Below, piece by piece: positions 24,780 through 33,400 of a stretch of DNA of 38,740 nt. Where the stretch lies: NCBI GenBank assembly GCA_946623195.1, contig CAMOQW010000007.1, positions 1 through 38,740 of the forward strand. Reading direction: 5' to 3'. The DNA comes from an uncultured Prevotella sp. GTDB lineage: Bacteria > Bacteroidota > Bacteroidia > Bacteroidales > Bacteroidaceae. The first letter of the stretch is position 1, and each line of letters opens with the position of its first letter. A program made the translations under genes and the position numbers. Under the pieces are notes generated by a model, which saw only the letters and a list, made by a program, of their open reading frames with translations, had not been told where the DNA came from and ran no database searches.

Positions 24780-26996
24780 TTATCTGATGAACAGCAATTC
24801 ACGGTACTTAGGCAATGGCCAGAGCGCGTCGTCGACGATCAACTCCAGTTTGTCTATCTGGTAGCGGATGCTGTCGAGTTTGGGTTCCACGGTGTCGTGA
24901 TAGGCAATGGCCTTCTGGTGCTCATTCTCTATTTTATTGGCCTGTTTTCGGGCATTGACCAAATCCTCCACGCCTTTTTCAATGGCTGATGTTCGCTCGG
25001 CAATCTCCTGGATAATCTGTTTGTTGCGGGCGGAGAGTTTGTCGGCAGTGTCGATGGGGAAGACGACGGCCATATTGCTGATGTTCTGTAGCAACTGCGT
25101 CTGGTAGCGGGTGGCCACGGGGATGATGTGGTTCATCGAGAGGTCGCCCAGCACGCGGGCCTCAATCTGTATCTTCTTGGTGTAGGTCTCCCACTTCACC
25201 TCGTTGCGGGCCTCGAGTTCTTTGCGGGTCATCACACCCAGGCTCTCGAACATCCTGACGCTGCTTTCGTCGAGATAGCGCTCGAAGATCTTAGGACACG
25301 ACTTCTCGACGTCCAGGCCGCGCTTCTGAGCTTCAAGTACCCATTCGTCTGAATAGCCGTTGCCGTCGAAGCGAATGGGCTTGCAGGTCTTGATGTCTTC
25401 GCGTAGCACGTCGATGATAGCGTGGAAGGTGGCGCTGTGTTCTGTTCCTGCCAGTTTCTTCTCAAACTCGGGAATACGGTTGTCTACTCGCTTTTTGAAG
25501 TCAACCAATGCTTCAGCCACAGCACTGTTGAGGGCAATCATCGCCGAGGCGCAGTTGGCCTCAGAGCCCACGGCACGGAACTCGAAACGGTTGCCGGTGA
25601 AGGCGAAGGGACTGGTGCGGTTGCGGTCGGTATTGTCGATGAAGAGTTCGGGAATCTCGGGAATGTCCATCTTCATGCCCTGTTTGCCAGCCATGGCGAG
25701 GATGTCTTGCACATCTGCCTTCTCGATGTGGTCGAGCAATTCAGAGACCTGCTTGCCGAGGAACGACGAGATGATGGCGGGGGGTGCCTCGTTGGCACCC
25801 AGGCGATGGGCATTGGTGGCACTCATGATGCTGGCCTTCAGCAGTCCGTTGTGGCGGTAGACGCCCATCAGTGTCTCTACGATGAAGGTGGCGAAGCGCA
25901 GGTTCTGCTCTGCCGTTTTGCCGGGAGCATGGAGCAGCACGCCGTTGTCGGTGCTTAATGACCAGTTGTTGTGCTTGCCGCTACCGTTGATGCCTGCGAA
26001 AGGTTTTTCATGTAGCAGCACACGGAAACCGTGCTTGCGGGCCACACGCTTCATGACCGACATCAGCAGCATGTTGTGGTCAACAGCCAGGTTGGTCTCT
26101 TCGAAGATGGGTGCCAACTCAAACTGGTTGGGGGCCACCTCGTTGTGGCGGGTCTTGCAGGGGATACCCAGTTCGAGGGCCACAATCTCTAGTTCTCGCA
26201 TAAAAGCAGCCACGCGCTCGGGGATGGCACCGAAGTAGTGGTCGTCCATCTGCTGGTTCTTGGCCGAATCGTGCCCCATCAGTGTGCGGCCCGTCAGTAG
26301 CAAGTCGGGACGGGCACTGTAGAGTCCCTCATCCACGAGGAAATATTCCTGTTCCCAACCGAGGTTGCTCGTCACCTTTTTTACGCTGGGGTCGAAGTAG
26401 TGGCACACATCGGTGGCGGCCACGTTAACGGCATGCAGCGCACGCAGCAGTGGGGCCTTGTAGTCAAGTGCCTCGCCAGTATAAGATATAAATACGGTGG
26501 GGATGCAGAGCGTATCGTCGATGATGAAGACGGGCGATGTAGGGTCCCATGCACTATAGCCACGGGCCTCGAAGGTGCTGCGGATGCCGCCTGAGGGGAA
26601 CGACGAGGCATCGGGCTCCTGCTGCACGAGCAATTTGCCGGTGAATTCCTCCACCATGCCGCCCTTGCCGTCGTGCTCGATAAACGAGTCGTGCTTCTCG
26701 GCAGTACCCTCGGTCAACGGCTGGAACCAGTGTGTATAGTGCGTCACGTCGTTCTCGGTGGCCCACTGCTTCATACCTGCTGCCACGGCATCGGCCACCT
26801 CGCGGTCGAGCCGGGCGCCATTGTCCATTACATCGATCATCTTCTCATAGACGTCCTTGGGCAGGTACTTGTACATCTTCTCACGGTTGAAGACCTTCGA
26901 GCCGAAATACTTGGCAGGACGGTCACTGGGTGTTTTTACGTCGAGCGGCTTCTTTTTGAATGCCTCACCGACAACCTGAAATCTTAATGTTTCCAT
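24780..26996 (-). CDS. glnN: Glutamine synthetase type III
   Basis: A 738-residue GSIII, the large form typical of Bacteroidetes, making glutamine from glutamate, ammonia and ATP. Recognisable segments are the N-terminal 'RFQVVGEAFKKKPLDV' and 'YFGSKVFNREKMYKYL', the GSIII signature 'FPSGGIRSTFEARGYSAWDP', catalytic-domain motifs 'LGWEQEYFLVDE' and 'CKTRHNEVAPNQFELAPIFE', and the ATP-site 'GINGSGKHNNWSL'. The start at ATG 26996 (METLRFQV) fits family members; the open frame further upstream is short and hydrophilic. It follows dapL by 23 bp and ends the five-gene nitrogen operon. The C-terminal half is helical ('RTSAIEKGVEDLVNARKQA'). Confidence 0.95.
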   Translation of the reverse strand: METLRFQVVGEAFKKKPLDVKTPSDRPAKYFGSKVFNREKMYKYLPKDVYEKMIDVMDNGARLDREVADAVAAGMKQWATENDVTHYTHWFQPLTEGTAEKHDSFIEHDGKGGMVEEFTGKLLVQQEPDASSFPSGGIRSTFEARGYSAWDPTSPVFIIDDTLCIPTVFISYTGEALDYKAPLLRALHAVNVAATDVCHYFDPSVKKVTSNLGWEQEYFLVDEGLYSARPDLLLTGRTLMGHDSAKNQQMDDHYFGAIPERVAAFMRELEIVALELGIPCKTRHNEVAPNQFELAPIFEETNLAVDHNMLLMSVMKRVARKHGFRVLLHEKPFAGINGSGKHNNWSLSTDNGVLLHAPGKTAEQNLRFATFIVETLMGVYRHNGLLKASIMSATNAHRLGANEAPPAIISSFLGKQVSELLDHIEKADVQDILAMAGKQGMKMDIPEIPELFIDNTDRNRTSPFAFTGNRFEFRAVGSEANCASAMIALNSAVAEALVDFKKRVDNRIPEFEKKLAGTEHSATFHAIIDVLREDIKTCKPIRFDGNGYSDEWVLEAQKRGLDVEKSCPKIFERYLDESSVRMFESLGVMTRKELEARNEVKWETYTKKIQIEARVLGDLSMNHIIPVATRYQTQLLQNISNMAVVFPIDTADKLSARNKQIIQEIAERTSAIEKGVEDLVNARKQANKIENEHQKAIAYHDTVEPKLDSIRYQIDKLELIVDDALWPLPKYRELLFIR

Positions 26997-27019
26997 AATC
27001 GTTGTTGTTTTTGTGTTAT

Positions 27020-28258
27020 TTAATGTTGATTCTTCCACTTTGTTATTCGTTGGAGCGCTTCCTCGGTCTGCTCATGGCTGCCGAAGGCGGTGAAGCGGAC
27101 GTAGCCTTCACCCGAGGGACCGAAGCCCACACCGGGGGTACAGACGACGTTGGCACCGTAGAGCAGTTCCTCGAAGAATTGCCATGAGGTGGTACCGTCA
27201 GGAGTCCGCATCCAGATATAGGGGGCATGCTCGCCGCCGTAGCACTCGAAACCAAGACTGCGCAAGACGCTGAGCATCCGAGAGGCGTTCTGCATATAGT
27301 AGTCGATAGTCTGTTGCACCTGCTGCTTGCCCTCGGGCGAATAGATGGCCTCGGCAGCGCGCTGGGAGATGTAACTGGTGCCGTTGAACTTGGTACACTG
27401 GCGGCGCAGCCACAGATGGTTGAGCGAGATGCGCTCGCCCTCGAAGGTGGCCACGCTGACCTCCTTGGGCACGATGGTATAGCCGCAGCGCACACCCGTA
27501 AATCCGGCGGTCTTGGAGAATGAGCGGAACTCGACGGCACACTTCCGGGCACCACGAATTTCGTAGATGCTGTGGGGTATCTCCGGGTCGCGGATGTAGG
27601 CCTGATAGGCGGCGTCGAAGAGGATGAGGGCATCGTTCTTCAGGGCGTAGTTCACCCACTTGCGCAGTTCCTGCTTGGTGATGACGGTGCCCGTGGGGTT
27701 ATTCGGAAAACAGAGGTAGATGACATCCACCGGGCGGCCCTTGGGCAGTTCAGGAATAAAACCGTTCTCCGCCGTCGTGGGCATGTAGCGCACGTTGGTC
27801 CAGCGCCCGTCGCGGTAGGTGCCGCAGCGGCCTATCATCACGTTGGAGTCGATGTAGACGGGGTAGATAGGGTCGGTGACGCCGATGAAGTTGTCCCAGT
27901 GGAGCAGTTCCTGGAAGTTGCCGGTGTCGCTCTTGGCACCGTCATTAATAAAAACCTCGTCGATGCTGAGGCGGATGCCACGCGGCTGGAAATCGTTTTT
28001 CAGAATGGCCTCGCGCAGGAAATCGTAGCCCTGCTCGGGACCATAGCCTCGGAAACCGTCAGCAGTGGCCATTTCGTCAACGGCCTTGTGCATAGCCTCA
28101 ACGACGGCAGGACAGAGCGGTTGGGTGACGTCGCCAATGCCGAGCGAGATGACGTCAGCTTTGGGGTGCATCACCTTGAAGGCATTCACCTTCTTGGCGA
28201 TGTCAGCGAACAGGTAGTTGTTCTGCAGGTTCAGGAAGTGGATATTTACTAAAGCCAT
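27020..28258 (-). CDS. dapL: LL-diaminopimelate aminotransferase
   Basis: A 412-residue PLP-dependent class I/II aminotransferase that converts tetrahydrodipicolinate to LL-diaminopimelate in one step with glutamate as donor. It bypasses the succinylase branch. Diagnostic parts are 'NNYLFADIAKKVNAF' near the N terminus, 'LGIGDVTQPLCPAVVEAM', 'YGPEQGYDFLREAI', 'FINDGAKSDTGNFQELL', 'CFPNNPTGTV', and the PLP lysine K249 in 'SFSKTAGFTGVRCGY'. The length is usual for the plant/Chlamydia/Bacteroidetes DapL group. It sits between dapF and glnN; the 31-bp spacer to dapF is almost wholly an ATTCATAATT repeat. Confidence 0.96.
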   Translation of the reverse strand: MALVNIHFLNLQNNYLFADIAKKVNAFKVMHPKADVISLGIGDVTQPLCPAVVEAMHKAVDEMATADGFRGYGPEQGYDFLREAILKNDFQPRGIRLSIDEVFINDGAKSDTGNFQELLHWDNFIGVTDPIYPVYIDSNVMIGRCGTYRDGRWTNVRYMPTTAENGFIPELPKGRPVDVIYLCFPNNPTGTVITKQELRKWVNYALKNDALILFDAAYQAYIRDPEIPHSIYEIRGARKCAVEFRSFSKTAGFTGVRCGYTIVPKEVSVATFEGERISLNHLWLRRQCTKFNGTSYISQRAAEAIYSPEGKQQVQQTIDYYMQNASRMLSVLRSLGFECYGGEHAPYIWMRTPDGTTSWQFFEELLYGANVVCTPGVGFGPSGEGYVRFTAFGSHEQTEEALQRITKWKNQH

Positions 28259-28267
28259 ATTTTTTTA

Positions 28268-28296
28268 TTCATAATTCATAATGCATAATTCATAAT
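28268..28296. repeat. Short ATTCATAAT repeat at the dapF-dapL junction
   Basis: Repeated TTCATAAT units interrupted by ATGCAT form a near-palindromic AT-rich block. It fills the spacer and includes the dapF stop codon. Blocks of this type recur between genes in Bacteroidetes genomes. It may have been gained by strand slippage. Confidence 0.8.
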
Positions 28297-29093
28297 TGGG
28301 CTTCGCCGTCGAATACGAACTCAGCAGGACCTGTCTTATAAACGTGATTATCACTTTCGCGCCACTCGATGTGCAGCGTACCTCCATCCATCACGATGTC
28401 GCTCTTACGACCGGCCTTCCCAGTGAGACAGGCAGCGACAGCTGTGGCACAGGCTCCCGTTCCGCAGGCCATGGTGATGCCGCTGCCCCGTTCCCAGACG
28501 CGAGTGCGGATGGTGCCGTCGGCTTCGACCTGAGCAAACTCAATGTTACAGCGCAGGGGGAATGCAGGATGATGTTCCAGTATGCGTCCCGTCTCTGCCA
28601 CCTGGTCGATGTTATCGGTGAAGATGACGTAATGGGGATTGCCCATGGAGACGAAGACGCCCTTACTGGAGTCACGGCTGGATACGAACTGTTCAGGTAC
28701 GTCGAACATCGGTTCACCCATGTCAACGGTAACGCGCTCCACCTTGTTGTCAGCCAAGAGTAGTTGGAGCGTCTTGATGCCTGAGAGGGTGAGCAACCGT
28801 ATTGTCGTCTTGCTCGTCAGATTGCGGTCATATAGATATTTGGCAATGCAACGGCTGGCATTGCCGCACATCATCGCCTCGCTGCCGTCGGCATTGAAGA
28901 TGCGCATAGCGAAGTCTGCCTCTGGCACGGGACTGCGGTCGATGAGCACCAGCCCGTCGGAGCCGATGCCCTTGTGGCGGTCGCTCCAGGCGATAGCGCA
29001 AGCCTGCGGATTGGCTATCGGATGCTGCATGGCATTGACGTAGATATAGTCGTTGCCGCAGCCGTGCATCTTGGTGAATGCTATCTTCTTCAT
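28290..29093 (-). CDS. dapF: Diaminopimelate epimerase
   Basis: A 267-residue enzyme that interconverts LL- and meso-diaminopimelate, supplying lysine and peptidoglycan. The two catalytic cysteines are visible: Cys76 in '[10 protein letters not shown]' and Cys210 in '[12 protein letters not shown]'. The N-terminal '[14 protein letters not shown]' is typical. I start at ATG 29093, which overlaps the gltD stop as ATGA (4 bp). A longer open frame upstream lies within gltD and is rejected. Placed between glutamate synthase and DapL, it ties glutamate supply directly to cell-wall precursor synthesis. Confidence 0.96.
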   Translation of the reverse strand: MKKIAFTKMHGCGNDYIYVNAMQHPIANPQACAIAWSDRHKGIGSDGLVLIDRSPVPEADFAMRIFNADGSEAMMCGNASRCIAKYLYDRNLTSKTTIRLLTLSGIKTLQLLLADNKVERVTVDMGEPMFDVPEQFVSSRDSSKGVFVSMGNPHYVIFTDNIDQVAETGRILEHHPAFPLRCNIEFAQVEADGTIRTRVWERGSGITMACGTGACATAVAACLTGKAGRKSDIVMDGGTLHIEWRESDNHVYKTGPAEFVFDGEAQL

Positions 29094-30448
29094 TTCGTCA
29101 GATATTCGTTTACTTTCTTGGCGGTCTCTATGCCGCTGGCCATAGCACGAACCACCAGCGAGGCTCCATTCTGGGCATCGCCGCAGACAAAGACGTTCTC
29201 CGGATACTGAGGATGCTCGGGCTTCAGGAAACCCATAGCCAGCAGGCATAGCTCCGCCTTGATGACCTCAGGCTCACCCTTCGCTACCATCAGCGGGCGA
29301 CCGCCGTCGGGATTGGGCTTCCAATCAATCTCCTGCACCTTCACGCCTGTTAACTTGCCGTTCTCGCCTAGGAACTCCAGCGTATTGATGTTCCAGCGAC
29401 GGGTGCAGCCTTCTTCGTGGCTCGACGTGGTCTTGAGCGTGCGCGGCCAATTGGGCCAGGGGTTCTGTGGGTCGTCAGGACCCTCGACAGGTCGCGGCAT
29501 GATCTCTATCTGCGTCACACTCTTGCAGCCCTGACGGTGGGCGGTTCCGATGCAGTCGCTGCCCGTATCGCCACCACCGATGACGAGCACGTCCTTGCCC
29601 TTAGCCGTGATGCGCTCGTTCTTCGAGAACTCCATTCCTGCCAGCACCCTATTCTGCTGCGCGAGTAGTTCCAGTGCAAAGTGTACGCCTCGCAGTTCAC
29701 GGCCGGGAGCCTTGAGGTCGCGGGCGGTAGGCGTGCCGGTGGCGAGGATGACAGCGTCGTATTGTTCCGTATGCTGCGATATTATCGCAGCCTCCCCTAC
29801 GTCCTCGCCATATCTGAACTCTATCCCCTCCTGCTCCATCAGCCTGATGCGGCGGTCAATGATGGCTTTGTTGAGCTTGAAGTTGGGGATGCCATAGCGC
29901 AGCAAGCCGCCGGCAGCCTCGTTCTTCTCAAATACCGTCACCGCATATCCCATCTGGTTCAGGGCATTGGCAGCAGCCAGTCCGGCAGGTCCGGCACCAA
30001 TCACCGCCACCTTCTTACCATTCCTCATAATGTCCATGCGCGGCTGGATATATCCCTCGCGGAAGGCGGCCTCTATGATGGCACACTCGTCTTCGCGGTT
30101 GGTGGTCGGCTCGTGGTTGAAACGGTTCAGCACGCAGGCTTTTTCGCAAAGTGCCGGACAGATGCGGCCCGTGAACTCGGGGAAGGGATTGGTACTCGTC
30201 AGCAGACGGTAGGCCAACTCCCAGTCGCCTTTATACAGCGCGTCGTTCCACTCTGGTGCTTTATTGCCCAACGGACAGGCCCAGTGGCAGAAGGGTACGC
30301 CGCAGTCCATGCAGCGACTCGCCTGCAACTTTCGTTCGCGGGTGTTGAGCGTCTGCTCCACCTCGCCAAAGTCGTGTATTCTATCGTGAATTGGTCGGTA
30401 ACCGGCCTCCTGACGGTGTATCTCTAAAAATGCTTTCGGATTTCCCAT
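29090..30448 (-). CDS. gltD: Glutamate synthase small subunit (NADPH)
   Basis: A 452-residue FAD protein that passes electrons from NADPH to the large subunit. N-terminal cysteines for two Fe-S clusters are seen in '[17 protein letters not shown]' and '[10 protein letters not shown]'. The FAD site '[19 protein letters not shown]' is near residue 150 and the NADPH site '[19 protein letters not shown]' near 290. The C-terminal '[18 protein letters not shown]' closes the FAD domain. The gene starts 37 bp after gltB, in a spacer made largely of a GAACATT repeat, and its stop overlaps the dapF start. Confidence 0.96.
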   Translation of the reverse strand: MGNPKAFLEIHRQEAGYRPIHDRIHDFGEVEQTLNTRERKLQASRCMDCGVPFCHWACPLGNKAPEWNDALYKGDWELAYRLLTSTNPFPEFTGRICPALCEKACVLNRFNHEPTTNREDECAIIEAAFREGYIQPRMDIMRNGKKVAVIGAGPAGLAAANALNQMGYAVTVFEKNEAAGGLLRYGIPNFKLNKAIIDRRIRLMEQEGIEFRYGEDVGEAAIISQHTEQYDAVILATGTPTARDLKAPGRELRGVHFALELLAQQNRVLAGMEFSKNERITAKGKDVLVIGGGDTGSDCIGTAHRQGCKSVTQIEIMPRPVEGPDDPQNPWPNWPRTLKTTSSHEEGCTRRWNINTLEFLGENGKLTGVKVQEIDWKPNPDGGRPLMVAKGEPEVIKAELCLLAMGFLKPEHPQYPENVFVCGDAQNGASLVVRAMASGIETAKKVNEYLTK

Positions 30449-30459
30449 TTTTATCTATT

Positions 30460-30484
30460 GAACATTGAACATTAAACATTGAAC
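30460..30484. repeat. 7-bp GAACATT repeat in the gltB-gltD spacer
   Basis: GAACATT, GAACATT, AAACATT and GAAC lie in tandem, filling most of the 37-bp gap. A related stretch (GAACATTAAACATC) lies between nusB and yajC near 12499-12512. Confidence 0.85.
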
Positions 30485-30485
30485 T

Positions 30486-33400
30486 TTAATAGTCTCTCTG
30501 TATGTCGGCAATCTTCTCGTGCAGCCGCTTCATCTTCTCTTCTTCGAGCACGCGCTTATACTCGATGGGCACCACCTGGATGAAGTCCTCGATATAGCGA
30601 TGCCAGTCGTCGAGCATCCGGCCGGCCTGTGCAGAACCTGTGTGCAGATAGTGCTGACGGATGAGTTCGAGCAGTTCCTTGCGTGATACCGAGTCCTCCA
30701 CCAGCGAGAGTTCCACCATGTCCATATTACAGAAGTAGTCAAACGTGTGCTTGGGGTCATAAACATAAGCCACACCGCCCGACATACCGGCGGCGAAGTT
30801 GCGACCCGTCTCGCCTAGCACTACCACACGACCACCAGTCATATACTCGCAGCAGTGGTCGCCAGCACCTTCGATGACGGCAATGGCCCCTGAATTGCGC
30901 ACACCAAAGCGCTCACCCACCTTGCCGTTTATGTAGAGTTCGCCCGAGGTGGCACCGTAGAGGCCAGTATTACCGGCAATGATGTTTTCTTCTGCCTTGA
31001 AGTCATCGCTTCTACGGGCAGGCGGCAGAATCGAGATGCGTCCGCCAGAGAGACCCTTTCCGAAGTAGTCGTTACACTCGCCTTCGAGCCTGATGTTCAG
31101 ACCGCGAACGGCAAAAGCCCCGAACGACTGGCCTGCCGAACCCTTGAACTTGATGTTGATGGTGCCGTCGGACAGTCCTGCCTCGCCATATTTCTTGGCA
31201 ATGACACCACTAAGCATCGTGCCCACCGCACGGTCGGTATTCTTGATGGCGTAGTCGAGCGTCACTTCCTCACCACCCTCGATGGCCTTTGTTGCCGCCT
31301 TGATAATCTCCTCATCCTTCACGCCCGTCACCTTCGTACAGGCCCCGCGGTCCCAATAGAGCGCCTTGTCCGACTCGGGCTTATGCAGCAACCGACCGAA
31401 GTCGATGGTGCGCCACTTCTCCGCCGCTGCCCCGTATGTTGCGACCTTGTCGCAACCCTTCACCTCAATCATCTCCGTATGCCCGATAATCTCCTTTAGG
31501 CTCCGCACACCTATCTCAGCGAGATACTCCCTTACCTGTTGCGCCAGGAAGGTAAAATAGTTCACCACATACTCCGCCCTTCCCTCGAAGTGCTTGCGCA
31601 ACTCCGGGTTCTGTGTCGCCACGCCCATCGGACAGGTGTTGGTATTGCATTTCCGCATCATCACGCAGCCCAGCACAATCAGCGGCAACGTGCCAAACGA
31701 GAACTCGTCAGCGCCCAGCATCGCCATGATGATGACATCTTTGGCCGTCTTCAACTGACCGTCGGTCTGCAGGCGCACCTGGTTCCTCAGCCCGTTCATC
31801 ACCAGCGTCTGCTGTGTCTCTGCCAGACCAATCTCAGGCGAGATACCCGCAAAGCGCATCGAGCTGGCAGGCGAAGCACCCGTACCACCCTCGGCACCCG
31901 AAATAACGATGAGGTCGGCCTTCGCCTTAGCCACACCGGCAGCGATAGTACCTACTCCGCTCTCAGCTACGAGCTTCACGCTGACGGCAGCCGTCGGGTT
32001 GATGTTCTTCAGGTCGAAGATGAGTTGTGCCAGGTCTTCTATACTATATATATCATGGTGAGGCGGCGGCGAGATGAGCGAGATGCCGGGGATGGCGTTG
32101 CGCGTCTTGGCAATGATGTCGTTCACCTTGAAGCCGGGCAACTGTCCGCCCTCGCCGGGCTTTGCGCCCTGTGCCACCTTGATCTGGATTTCCTCGGCAT
32201 TCACCAGATATTCTGCCGTCACACCGAAGCGCCCCGAGGCTATCTGTTTGGTCTTTGACGACAGGCTAACACCATCCACTTCAGTATGATAGCGGGCATT
32301 GTCCTCGCCACCCTCACCGGTATTGCTTCGGGTACCGAGTTTGTTCATCGCCAATGCCAAAGCCTCATGGGCCTCGATGCTCAGTGCCCCGAACGACATG
32401 GCACCCGTCACGAAGTGGCGGACAATCGATTCCACCGGTTCCACCTCGTCAATAGGTGTTGGTGTGGCAGCCTTCTTAAACCAGAAGAAGTCACGGATAA
32501 AGATGCTCGATTCCTTCTCATCAACAATCTTCTCCCATTCCTTGAACTTCTCATAACTCCCCTGCCGCGTAGCCAATTGCAGTTTCGCTATCGTCTCCGG
32601 GTTCCACGCATGCTTAATGCCGTCCTTGCGCCATGAGAACTGCCCCTGGTTCGTCAAGTGTGTCGCTGTATCACAGCGACCTGCCGCCTCCTTCATCCGG
32701 ATGGCATCGCGGGCAATCTCCTTCAATCCGATGCCACCAATGGTGCTCACCTCAGTACCGAAATACCTCCGCAACAGGTCCTCGCTCAGTCCTATCGACT
32801 CAAAAATTTTCGCACCGCGATACGAGCGGATGGTCGAGATGCCCATCTTCGACATAATCTTCTTCAGGCCCTTGTCTATGGCCTTGATGTAGTGGGCCTC
32901 TGCAGTAGCATATTCCTCCTGAATCTTGCCGCGCTTCACCAGGTCGTCAAGAATGGCAAAAGCCATATAGGGACACAGCGCGCTGGCGCCATAGCCCAAC
33001 AACAACGCCGCATGCATCGTCTCACGAATCTCGCCGCTCTCCACAATGAGTGCGGTTTGCACGCGCTTGCCAACAGAAATCAGGAAATGATGCACGGCAC
33101 TCACCGCTAATAACGATGGGATGGCCACATACTGCCCATCAATGTCGCGGTCACTGAGAATGATATAGTTCACACCCTCATCCACACTGCGCTCTGCCTC
33201 ATGACAGAGGGCGTCGAGCGACTGGCGTAACCCTTCTTCCCCCCTGGAAATCTCAAAGGCTATAGGAAGTTTTCTTGTATTAAAGCCTTTATACCTTATA
33301 TTACACAGTATATCCAGCTGCGTGTTAGTCAGTACGGGTTGGGGCAGTCGCACCATCTTGCAGTTCGATGCATCGGGTGTCAGGATGTTCGTGCCCACAG

